From the NCBI RefSeq assembly GCF_003851685.1, contig NZ_CP027727.1, positions 2,480,001-2,544,000 of the forward strand: 64,000 bases of DNA, written 5' to 3'. Origin of the DNA: Pseudomonas sp. R5-89-07. GTDB lineage: Bacteria; Pseudomonadota; Gammaproteobacteria; Pseudomonadales; Pseudomonadaceae. The notes under the pieces are model-generated. The model saw only the letters and a program-made list of their open reading frames with translations. It did no database searches and was not told the origin of the DNA. Shown in pieces: positions 26,914-34,492 of this stretch; within the stretch, counting starts at the first letter, position 1, and every line of letters begins with the position of its first letter. Both the position numbers and the translations under genes were made by a program.

Positions 26914-27822
26914 ATGAACCGCAACGACCTGCGCCGCGTCGACATGAACCTGCTGGTGATTTTCGAAGCCCTGATGTTCGAGAAAAACCTGACCCGGGTC
27001 GCCGAGAAACTCTTCATGGGCCAGCCGGCGGTGAGTGCGGCACTGGGCCGCCTGCGCGACCTGTTCGACGATCCGCTGCTGCTGCGCAATGGGCGCGGCA
27101 TGGAACCCACGCCACGGGCGCTGGCGATACTCAACGAGTTGCAACCGGCCATGGACACCATTTCAGGCGCCGTCAGCCGCGCCAAGGATTTCGACCCCTC
27201 CACCAGTTGCGCGGTGTTTCGCATCGGGCTGTCCGACGATGCGGAGTTCGGCCTGTTCCCGCCGCTCCTCAGCCGCCTGCGCGAAGAAGCGCCAGGCATT
27301 ATCGTGGTGGTGCGCCGGGCCAACTTCCTGTTGATGTCGTCGCTGCTGGCCAGTGGCGAAATCTCGGTGGGGGTGAGCTACACCACCGAACTGCCGGCCA
27401 ATGCCAAGCGCAAGAAGCTGCGCGATATTCCCTGCAAGGTGCTGCGCGGTGATGATGGCGAGGCGCCATTAACGCTTGACGATTATTGCGCCAGGCCCCA
27501 TGCGATGGTGTCGTTCTCCGGCGACCTGAGCGGCAATATCGACCTGGACCTGGCGCGCATCGGCCGCTCGCGGCGGGTGGTGCTGGCGGTGCCACAGTTC
27601 AGCGGCTTGCGCGCATTGCTGGCCGGCACGCAGATCATCGCGACCGTGCCCGATTACGCCGCGTGCGCATTGACCGAGGGCACCCGCCTGCGCGCCGAAG
27701 ACCCGCCGTTTGCAATTGACGCAGCCGAACTGTCGATGGTGTGGAGCGGGGTGCATGACAACGACCCGGCCGAGCGCTGGCTGCGCGGGCGGATTGCGGA
27801 GCATATGGCGGCGGGGGGCTGA
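26914..27822 (+). CDS. LysR-family transcriptional regulator
   Basis: LysR-type regulator of 302 residues. The N-terminal winged HTH covers about residues 5-65 (MNLLVIFEALMFEKNLTRVAEKLFMGQPAVSAALGRLRDLF-like, shown here in part), and the substrate-binding domain follows. The ATG at 26914 is preferred to an in-frame TTG 12 bases upstream. It is divergent from the short AraC gene and followed by a REP doublet. No obvious metabolic partner sits directly beside it; the ABM-amidohydrolase operon starts 200 bp downstream on the same strand and is a possible target. Confidence 0.85.
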   Translation: MNRNDLRRVDMNLLVIFEALMFEKNLTRVAEKLFMGQPAVSAALGRLRDLFDDPLLLRNGRGMEPTPRALAILNELQPAMDTISGAVSRAKDFDPSTSCAVFRIGLSDDAEFGLFPPLLSRLREEAPGIIVVVRRANFLLMSSLLASGEISVGVSYTTELPANAKRKKLRDIPCKVLRGDDGEAPLTLDDYCARPHAMVSFSGDLSGNIDLDLARIGRSRRVVLAVPQFSGLRALLAGTQIIATVPDYAACALTEGTRLRAEDPPFAIDAAELSMVWSGVHDNDPAERWLRGRIAEHMAAGG

Positions 27823-27837
27823 CTGCAGATCAAAAAA

Positions 27838-27927
27838 TGTGGGAGGGGGCTTGCCCCCGATTGCGGTGTGCCAGTGTCCATGTCCTTGACTGATCCACCG
27901 CTATCGGGGGCGAGCCCCCTCCCACAT
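27838..27927. repeat. REP doublet, family A
   Basis: Inverted arms TGTGGGAGGGGGCTTGCCCC and GGGGCGAGCCCCCTCCCACA, about 50 bp apart, between a LysR gene and the ABM operon. Confidence 0.9.
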
Positions 27928-28034
27928 AAAGCCAAACAGCACATAAAAGCCAAACAGCACATACATCCAATTTCGCCCAGCCCCAACCCGCCAAACTCCT
28001 CCTATCGCTCAATGCCCCGGGGGAGACACCCAAC

Positions 28035-28625
28035 ATGGACCCAACAGCCACCACCAGCCCGGACGAAGTCGTCACCCTGGTCGTCAAACACCGGGTCAAG
28101 CCCGGCCGAGAAACCGAGTACGAAGCCTGGCTACGGCGCATCGTGCGCATCGCGGGCGAGCGCCCCGGCCACCTTGGGGTCGACGTGGTGCGCAGCCAGC
28201 AGGGCGGCATGGCGCTGTTCACCTGCGTCTTGCGCTACCGCTCCACCGCAGCCCTGGAGTTGTGGCTTGAATCGCCGCAACGCCAAACGCTGATCGACGA
28301 AGCTGCACCGATGCTGGCGGACGGCGACCAGACGGAAGTCGGCGGCGCCAATGAGTTCTGGTTCGCGCCCCAGGCTGACGGCGCCGCCAAGCCGCCGCGC
28401 TGGAAGCAGGCAGTGGTCAGCCTGTTCGTGATCCTGCCGCAAACCCTGCTCCTACCGTTCATCTGGGGGCCGATCCTGCGGTTGCACCCGTTTCTGTCCA
28501 ACTACGTGGTCTCCACCTTCCTGGTCACCCTGACCATCGTGCTGCTGGTGGTGTACGTGCTGATGCCGGCCGCCACCCGCCTGTTCGCTCCCTGGCTTGA
28601 AGCCTCTGTAAAGGAAACCCTATGA
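28035..28625 (+). CDS. Antibiotic-biosynthesis-monooxygenase (ABM) domain protein with two TM helices
   Basis: Protein of 196 residues. The first about 110 residues form a dimeric alpha/beta-barrel ABM domain (TLVVKHRVKPGRETEYEAWLRRI, then GHLGVDVVRSQQ). The C-terminal third has two strong hydrophobic helices (AVVSLFVILPQTLLLPFIW and VSTFLVTLTIVLLVVYVLM), which anchor it in the inner membrane. A good ribosome site (GGGGGAG) precedes the ATG at 28035. Its stop overlaps the start of the amidohydrolase by four bases (ATGA), so they form an operon. The family includes small oxygenases and heme-degradation-like proteins; activity here is unknown. Confidence 0.85.
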   Translation: MDPTATTSPDEVVTLVVKHRVKPGRETEYEAWLRRIVRIAGERPGHLGVDVVRSQQGGMALFTCVLRYRSTAALELWLESPQRQTLIDEAAPMLADGDQTEVGGANEFWFAPQADGAAKPPRWKQAVVSLFVILPQTLLLPFIWGPILRLHPFLSNYVVSTFLVTLTIVLLVVYVLMPAATRLFAPWLEASVKETL

Positions 28626-30460
28626 ACGCCGACCTGATTCTGTTCAATGGCCAGTTCCACACCGTGGACCGGGAAAACCCACGCGCCAGCGCCGTCGCCA
28701 TCCGTGACGGGCGTTTCGTCGCGGTAGGCACTGACGGTGAGGCCATGGCCCTGCGCGGCAGCGGCACCCAGGTCATCGACCTCAAGGGCCGTACGGTGAT
28801 CCCCGGCCTCAACGACTCGCACCTGCACCTGATCCGCGGCGGGCTGAACTACAACCTTGAGTTGCGCTGGGAAGGCGTGCCGTCCCTGGCCGATGCCTTG
28901 CGCATGCTCAAGGACCAGGCCGACCGTACCCCTACGCCGCAATGGGTGCGGGTGGTGGGCGGCTGGAACGAATTCCAGTTTGCCGAAAAACGCATGCCCA
29001 CCCTGGAAGAACTCAACCAGGCCGCGCCGGATACTCCGGTGTTCGTGCTGCACCTGTACGACCGCGCCTTGCTCAACCGTGCGGCGTTGCGCGTGGCCGG
29101 CTACACCAAGGACACACCGAACCCACCGGGTGGCGAGATCGTGCGTGACAGCAACGGCAACCCCACCGGCATGCTGGTGGCGCGGCCTAACGCGATGATC
29201 CTGTACTCGACCCTGGCCAAAGGCCCCAAACTGCCGCTTGAATACCAAGTCAACTCCACACGCCAGTTCATGCGTGAACTCAATCGCCTGGGCCTGACCA
29301 GCGCTATCGATGCCGGCGGCGGTTTCCAGAACTATCCCGACGACTACGCGGTGATCGAGCAACTGGCCAAGGACCAGCAGTTGACGGTGCGCATTGCCTA
29401 CAACCTGTTCACCCAGAAGCCCAAGGAAGAGCTCAGCGACTTCAAGAACTGGACCGGCAGCGTCACCCTGCATCAGGGCGATGACTACCTGCGCCACAAC
29501 GGCGCCGGCGAGATGCTGGTGTTTTCGGCCGCCGACTTCGAAGACTTCCTCGAGCCGCGTCCCGACCTGCCGCTGACCATGGAGCAGGAGCTGGAACCGG
29601 TGGTACGCCACCTGGTGGAGCAGCGCTGGCCGTTCCGCCTGCACGCCACCTATGACGAGTCGATCTCGCGCATGCTGGATGTGTTCGAGAAGGTCAACCG
29701 CGACATCCCGTTCAATGGCCTTCCATGGTTCTTCGACCATGCCGAAACCATCACCCCGAAAAACATCGAACGCGTGCGCGCCCTCGGCGGCGGTATCGCG
29801 ATCCAGGACCGCATGGCGTTCCAGGGCGAATACTTCGTCGAGCGCTACGGTGCCAAGGCCGCCGAAGCCACGCCGCCGATCAAGCGCATGCTCGCCGAAG
29901 GCGTACCGGTCGGCGCGGGCACCGATGCCACGCGGGTCTCGAGCTACAACCCGTGGACGTCGCTGTACTGGATGGTCAGCGGCCGCACCGTCGGTGGCCT
30001 GGAATTGCACGCCGAGGGCCTGCCGCGCCTCACCGCGCTGGAACTGTTCACCCACGGCAGCGCCTGGTTCTCGTCCGAACAGGGCAAAAAGGGCCAGATC
30101 AAGGTCGGCCAATTGGCGGACGTCGCGGCACTCTCGGCGGACTTTTTCAGTGTCGATGAAGAAGCCATCAAGTGGATCGAATCGGTGCTCACCGTGGTCG
30201 GCGGCAAGGTGGTCTACGGCGCCGGCGATTTCGAAGATTTCGCACCGCCGCGTGTGCCGGTACTGCCGGACTGGTCGCCGGTGGTCAAGGTGCCGGGGCA
30301 CTGGCGTCCGAACTCGCCCCTGCAAGCCCAGGTTCACCAGTGCAGCGGCCCGTGCGGCGTGCACTCCCACAGCCATGAAAAAGCGCGTCTTTCCAGTGCG
30401 CCGGTCAGCGACTTCCAGGGGTTCTGGGGTGCGTTTGGCTGCTCTTGCTTTGCCTTCTGA
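28622..30460 (+). CDS. Amidohydrolase, YtcJ-like (amidohydrolase 3 family)
   Basis: Metal-dependent hydrolase of 612 residues. An N-terminal beta-sandwich strand (ADLILFNGQFHTVDRENP) leads to the barrel metal motif PGLNDSHLHL (HxH near residue 66). A later aspartate sits in VGAGTDATRVSSYNPW (about residue 437), and the C-terminal GQLADVAALSADFF segment closes the sandwich. The C-terminal tail contains CSGPCGVHSHSHEK and a cysteine pair near the end, unusual for the family. It is co-translated with the ABM protein and followed 26 bp later by a YcaC-like hydrolase. Substrate unknown; an N-substituted amide or formamide would fit the family. Confidence 0.87.
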   Translation: MNADLILFNGQFHTVDRENPRASAVAIRDGRFVAVGTDGEAMALRGSGTQVIDLKGRTVIPGLNDSHLHLIRGGLNYNLELRWEGVPSLADALRMLKDQADRTPTPQWVRVVGGWNEFQFAEKRMPTLEELNQAAPDTPVFVLHLYDRALLNRAALRVAGYTKDTPNPPGGEIVRDSNGNPTGMLVARPNAMILYSTLAKGPKLPLEYQVNSTRQFMRELNRLGLTSAIDAGGGFQNYPDDYAVIEQLAKDQQLTVRIAYNLFTQKPKEELSDFKNWTGSVTLHQGDDYLRHNGAGEMLVFSAADFEDFLEPRPDLPLTMEQELEPVVRHLVEQRWPFRLHATYDESISRMLDVFEKVNRDIPFNGLPWFFDHAETITPKNIERVRALGGGIAIQDRMAFQGEYFVERYGAKAAEATPPIKRMLAEGVPVGAGTDATRVSSYNPWTSLYWMVSGRTVGGLELHAEGLPRLTALELFTHGSAWFSSEQGKKGQIKVGQLADVAALSADFFSVDEEAIKWIESVLTVVGGKVVYGAGDFEDFAPPRVPVLPDWSPVVKVPGHWRPNSPLQAQVHQCSGPCGVHSHSHEKARLSSAPVSDFQGFWGAFGCSCFAF

Positions 30461-30486
30461 TTCAACACCCACCAAGGAGTTAACCC

Positions 30487-31104
30487 ATGACTTACTCGCG
30501 TTTGAACAAAGATGATGCTGTTGTACTGATGGTCGATCACCAGACCGGCCTGATCTCGCTGGTGCAGGATTTCTCCCCCAACGAATTCAAGAACAACGTG
30601 CTGGCCCTGGCCGACGTGGCCAAGTTCTTCAACCTGCCGACCATCCTGACCACCAGTTTTGAAGCCGGCCCCAACGGCCCTCTGGTTCCGGAACTCAAGG
30701 CCCTGTTCCCGGACGCGCCGTACATTGCCCGCCCTGGCCAGATCAACGCCTGGGACAACGAAGACTTCGTCAAGGCCGTCAAGGCGACCGGTCGCAAGCA
30801 GATCATCATTGCCGGTGTGGTGACGGATGTGTGCGTGGCCTTCCCAACGCTGTGCGCCCTGGCCGAAGGCTTCGAGGTGTTCGTGGTCACCGACGCCTCC
30901 GGTACCTTCAACGAGACCGTACAGCAAGCCGCGTGGGCGCGTATGACCGCTGCGGGTGCGCAACTGGTGAACTGGTTCGCCGTGGCCTGCGAGCTGCAGG
31001 TGGACTGGCGCAATGACATGGAAGGCCTGGCCAACCTGCTGTCGCCGCGCATCCCCAACTACCGCAACCTGATGAACAGCTACTCGGCGTTCACCGCCAA
31101 GTAA
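30487..31104 (+). CDS. Isochorismatase-family hydrolase, YcaC-like
   Basis: Cysteine hydrolase of 205 residues. The catalytic triad is recognisable: aspartate in LMVDHQTGL (about residue 19), lysine in KATGRKQIIIAG (about 100), and cysteine in GVVTDVCVAFPT (about 118). Full-length similarity of pattern to YcaC is strong (SFEAGPNGPLVPELKALFPD). YcaC enzymes have no proven physiological substrate. It is the third gene of the ABM-amidohydrolase operon, preceded by AAGGAG. A REP doublet and a LysR regulator follow. Confidence 0.9.
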   Translation: MTYSRLNKDDAVVLMVDHQTGLISLVQDFSPNEFKNNVLALADVAKFFNLPTILTTSFEAGPNGPLVPELKALFPDAPYIARPGQINAWDNEDFVKAVKATGRKQIIIAGVVTDVCVAFPTLCALAEGFEVFVVTDASGTFNETVQQAAWARMTAAGAQLVNWFAVACELQVDWRNDMEGLANLLSPRIPNYRNLMNSYSAFTAK

Positions 31105-31122
31105 AAGGTATAGGTAATCCCC

Positions 31123-31212
31123 TGTGGGAGGGGGCTTGCCCCCGATAGCGGTGTATCAGTCAGCTTATTCAGAACTGACCCACCGCCATCGGGGGCAAGC
31201 CCCCTCCCACAT
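31123..31212. repeat. REP doublet, family A
   Basis: Inverted TGTGGGAGGGGGCTTGCCCC arms about 50 bp apart, between the YcaC-like gene and a LysR gene. Confidence 0.9.
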
Positions 31213-31290
31213 TTGGCTGTGTTCACATTGGGTTTGTGGTGTTGCGACTATCCAGTTATAAAACAGCCTAATGTCCACCGAGAAGTGACA

Positions 31291-32172
31291 ATGAACCCCT
31301 TCGAAGACATGCGCCTGTTCTGTCAGGTCATGGAATCCGGCAGCTTCACTGCCGCCGCCGAGCAACTGGGCCTGTCCAAACAGTTCGTCAGCCGCCGCCT
31401 GATCCAGCTGGAAGAGCGCCTCGGCGTGCGCCTGCTCAACCGCTCCACGCGCCGCCTGGATGTCACGCCGCTGGGCCAGAGCTACTACGAATCGGCCTTG
31501 CGCCTGCTCGGTGATGTGGAGCAAGTGGAGCAGGGCATCGCCGGGCAGAACAGCGAACCGCGCGGCACCATTCGTCTCAGCGCGCCATTGTCGTTTGCCA
31601 TGGCGCATCTGGGTTGCCTGTTGCCGCTGTTTCTGCAGCGCTATCCCGAGGTGGCGGTGGAAGTCGACCTCAGCGACCGCCCGGTGGACCTGATCGGCGA
31701 AGGCTATGACCTGGTGCTGCGGATCGGCACCCTGGAAGATTCCACCCTGATCGCCCGGCGTATTGCCAGCATCCCGAGGGTGTACTGCGCCAGCCCCGGC
31801 TACCTGGCCCTGCGCGGCACGCCGCAAAAACCCGATGACCTCGCCGGGCACGATTGCCTGCCGTACGGCCACGGGCGCCACGTGCAATGGCGCTTCAAGG
31901 GCAAGCTGCAAGCGTTGAACGTGAGCGGGCGCATGCGCGTCAATAACGGCGACCTGCTGCGTGACACCGCGATTGCCGGCCTGGGCGTGACCTACCTGCC
32001 GACCTTTATCGTCGGCGAGGCGTTGAAGGACGGCCGCCTGGTCAGCGTACTCGACGAATTCGCCCCCGAAGCCCTGACGCTCTCGGCGGTGTACCCCCAG
32101 CATCGGCAGAGTTCGCGGCCGGTGCAGGCGCTGGTCGAGTTCCTGCGCGAACGCCTGGCTAGCGGCTGCTGA
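31291..32172 (+). CDS. LysR-family transcriptional regulator
   Basis: LysR regulator of 293 residues from the ATG at 31291 (MNPFEDMRLFCQVMESGSF), with GAGAAG upstream. The HTH (residues about 1-60: FTAAAEQLGLSKQFVSRRLIQLEERLGVRL-type pattern) belongs to the large subgroup of LysR repressors acting on nearby oxidoreductases. The co-inducer domain follows (RGTIRLSAPLSFAMAHL). Its 3' end overlaps the convergent AraC gene by 14 bases. It is the nearest regulator downstream of the ABM-amidohydrolase-YcaC operon and a candidate controller. Confidence 0.88.
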   Translation: MNPFEDMRLFCQVMESGSFTAAAEQLGLSKQFVSRRLIQLEERLGVRLLNRSTRRLDVTPLGQSYYESALRLLGDVEQVEQGIAGQNSEPRGTIRLSAPLSFAMAHLGCLLPLFLQRYPEVAVEVDLSDRPVDLIGEGYDLVLRIGTLEDSTLIARRIASIPRVYCASPGYLALRGTPQKPDDLAGHDCLPYGHGRHVQWRFKGKLQALNVSGRMRVNNGDLLRDTAIAGLGVTYLPTFIVGEALKDGRLVSVLDEFAPEALTLSAVYPQHRQSSRPVQALVEFLRERLASGC

Positions 32173-33214
32173 ACAACTGCCGGATCAGGCTGGGGGTGCT
32201 GCCGGTCCAGCGCTTGAACGCGCGCCGAAAGTTCGCGGCGTCGCTGAAGTTCAGGTAAGCGGCTACTTCTTCGTTACTGAACCCTTTGGCCTGGTACAGG
32301 TGCAATGCCATGTGCTTGCGCACCCGGTCCACCTGTTGCTGAAAACCGGTGTCGTGCTTGTGCAGCTTGCGCTTGAGGGTGGCCGGGCTCATGGCGAAGG
32401 CCTGCGCGGCCTGTTCCAGGCTCGGTGGCTGGCGCACGTGGTCGCGCAGGTAGTCGTAGAGGCCGTCCAGAAAGCTCGCGGCAAAGCCCAACTGGTCGAT
32501 CTGTTCGCGGGCTTGCTGGCGCGCCACTTGCCCCGCCGTGGCCGAGGCACCAGGCCAGGCGCGGGTGAGGTATTGGCGGGGGAGGCACATCATGTCCAGC
32601 GGGCGTTCGAAGCGTGTTTGCTCGCCCAGGTGCACCCAGTACTGTTCGACATAGCGCGGCTCGGCATGGCTGAAACTGCACACCCAGGGCAGGCGTTCGC
32701 CGCTGAGCCATTGGCTCATGGCAACCAGCGAGGTCATGCTCGCTTCCAGCAGAAAGCGCCAGTGCTCGCCGGCGCCGCAGCTGTCCCGCCAGTACAGGTA
32801 AGCGTGCTGCTCATCCAACTCCAGGCGCAGCGTGGCCAGCGGGCTGAGCAGCACCTGTTGCTGGATAACAATCTCCAGGGCCTGATGCAGATTCTGTGCA
32901 TGCCCCAGGGCATGGCTGGCCGCGCCGTAGTAGCCGGGCAGCAGGCGTTGGCCAAACAGGAAGCTGCTGTCGTCGGCGTCCAGCAGCTTGCGGCTGTTGC
33001 CGATCAAGCCGAGGAACTGCTGCGGGCTCAAGCGTGCGTTGCCGGCCAGGATGTCTTCGTGGAACAGCCCGGTGCCGCGCAGCAGGCGATGGCTGTCGAT
33101 GTCCCGGGACAAGGCCAGGTCGATCAGTGTGGCGGGTTGGTAATGGCCGGGGATGAAGCGGCTGTCGTTTTCATACCCGCTGGTTTTCACGGCCACCTCA
33201 GGCGCTTTTCGCAA
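32159..33214 (-). CDS. AraC-family regulator with arabinose-operon-type sensor domain
   Basis: Regulator of 351 residues. The N-terminal about 220 residues match the HTH-associated sensor domain of OruR/ArgR-like AraC proteins (TLIDLALSRDIDSHRLLRGTGL; YYGAASHALGHAQNLHQAL). The C-terminal HTH pair (SLEQAAQAFAMSPATLKRKL and SNEEVAAYLNFSDAANFRRA) ends with the WTGSTPS signature. The start at 33214 overlaps the 3' end of the GGDEF gene by 17 bases, so the two are probably co-transcribed. It converges on a LysR gene with a 14-base overlap. Confidence 0.88.
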   Translation of the reverse strand: MRKAPEVAVKTSGYENDSRFIPGHYQPATLIDLALSRDIDSHRLLRGTGLFHEDILAGNARLSPQQFLGLIGNSRKLLDADDSSFLFGQRLLPGYYGAASHALGHAQNLHQALEIVIQQQVLLSPLATLRLELDEQHAYLYWRDSCGAGEHWRFLLEASMTSLVAMSQWLSGERLPWVCSFSHAEPRYVEQYWVHLGEQTRFERPLDMMCLPRQYLTRAWPGASATAGQVARQQAREQIDQLGFAASFLDGLYDYLRDHVRQPPSLEQAAQAFAMSPATLKRKLHKHDTGFQQQVDRVRKHMALHLYQAKGFSNEEVAAYLNFSDAANFRRAFKRWTGSTPSLIRQLFSSR

Positions 33215-34112
33215 GGGGTTGCTTGGCCCGCGCCAGCGCCAGGTTCAGGCGCTTGAGCAGCTCCTGGGGCGCCTCGTCCAGGGCCATTACCACCGCCGTG
33301 GTCGCCGCCAGTTGCAGGCGCTCCCCTTGCAGCCGGGTTTTGTGCGACAGGCTCTGCACCGCCTGCTGCAACTCCAGCGCCAGCTCCTTGGCCTGGCGCT
33401 CGCCGGTGTTGGGCAGCAGCACCACAAAACGGTCACCGGCCAGTCGGCATAGCAGGTCCTGGCGGCGCAGGTTGAGCAGCAGCACATGGCTGACCGCCTG
33501 CAGCACCGCATCGCCCTCGGCATGCCCGTAGGCCTGGTTGATGGCGGCAAAGTTGTCCAGGTCCACGGCCAGCAGCGACAGCGGTTGCTGCTGGTTGCGG
33601 CTGTCGTGCAAGCTGCCTTCGAGTTGGCGCTTGAGGTAATCGGCACCGGCCAGGGGCGTGAGTTTGTCGAACAGCCGATGCTCGCGGAACAGGCGCTCGC
33701 GCTTTTCCATCTGCGCGCTGATTGCCAGTTGCTCGCGGTGCCAGTGGTAGATGCCGATCGTCAGCAGGATCATGCCCACCGGCATCGGCCCCGACTCCAG
33801 CCAATGGTCCCAGGTGATGCTGTCGGGCAGGCGGATGAACTCGTCGAGGCTGTCGATCCACCAGGAAAAAAATATGCACGACAGGCCCAGTGCCAGGTAG
33901 TTGGTGACCCGTCCGGCGGGTCGGCTTTTCAGTACCAGGCCCAGCCAGATCAACGCGAGCAGCGCCGAACCGCCTTCGCCGACGATGTCCAGCCACTCCC
34001 ATTCGCTGATGCTTTTAAGCTCGCCGCAAGCCAGGTGCAGGATCAACCCGAGGTTGGCGGCGACCAGCAGCGCGGCGAGTTTCCAGCGATGGGGTGTGAG
34101 CACGGAAAACAT
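33198..34112 (-). CDS. Membrane GGDEF protein with degenerate active site
   Basis: Protein of 304 residues with four predicted membrane helices in the first about 130 residues and a C-terminal GGDEF-like domain. The signature reads AGDRF instead of GGDEF (in CRLAGDRFVVLLP), which should abolish diguanylate cyclase activity. The upstream DLDNFAAINQAYGHAEGD is conserved. An RxxD inhibitory-site motif (RRQD) lies five residues before the signature, so c-di-GMP binding is still possible. It lies upstream of, and overlaps, the AraC gene on the same strand. I infer a receptor or scaffold role. Confidence 0.82.
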   Translation of the reverse strand: MFSVLTPHRWKLAALLVAANLGLILHLACGELKSISEWEWLDIVGEGGSALLALIWLGLVLKSRPAGRVTNYLALGLSCIFFSWWIDSLDEFIRLPDSITWDHWLESGPMPVGMILLTIGIYHWHREQLAISAQMEKRERLFREHRLFDKLTPLAGADYLKRQLEGSLHDSRNQQQPLSLLAVDLDNFAAINQAYGHAEGDAVLQAVSHVLLLNLRRQDLLCRLAGDRFVVLLPNTGERQAKELALELQQAVQSLSHKTRLQGERLQLAATTAVVMALDEAPQELLKRLNLALARAKQPLAKSA

Positions 34113-34232
34113 GGCTGCGCGTCCTTGGATGATTCAATCGTGGGCGCCAGCACAGCAGATGAATATGACGGTTGCGTGACAGCGGGGGGAGGGTCGGATT
34201 AGCTCATGCCAAACACACGGGAGGTCAAAAAA

Positions 34233-34321
34233 TGTGGGAGGGGGCTTGCCCCCGATAGCGGTGCATCAGTCAATGGATATGCAGCTGACCCAACACCATC
34301 GGGGGCAAGCCCCCTCCCACA
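34233..34321. repeat. REP doublet, family A
   Basis: Inverted TGTGGGAGGGGGCTTGCCCC arms in the 380-bp gap between the divergent GGDEF and receptor genes. The rest of the gap holds the Pho-box-like promoter and about 120 bp before the doublet in which I see nothing else. Confidence 0.9.
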
Positions 34322-34403
34322 GGGGATCTTCAGCGGTCATATCAGCTCATTTTCATCAGCAGCACCGCTCTAAACCCCGGTTTTCCTGGCTTTGCAGCCC
34401 TGG

Positions 34404-34437
34404 CTGTCACAGAACCGTCATCCCCCATCCCTAGCTT
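34404..34437 (+). promoter_or_regulatory. Pho-box-like site with -10 hexamer, receptor promoter
   Basis: CTGTCAC (34404-34410), AGAA, CCGTCAT (34415-34421): two 7-bp PhoB half-sites with the correct 4-bp spacer. Ten bases downstream lies TAGCTT (34432-34437), the expected place for the -10 element. The receptor ATG is at 34493. Confidence 0.75.
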
Positions 34438-34492
34438 GCCCTCCCAGTTGCCGGGCCTCTTGCCTGGCGCCAACGGATTTGGGGAGGGTTTC

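Noticed and set aside
26311..27144. 277-residue form of the short AraC protein
   Set aside because: The upstream extension is antisense to the start of the LysR gene and carries no known ligand domain.
28502..30475. 657-codon minus-strand open frame
   Set aside because: It is antisense to the amidohydrolase, shows no domain, and arises from the high GC third-position bias.
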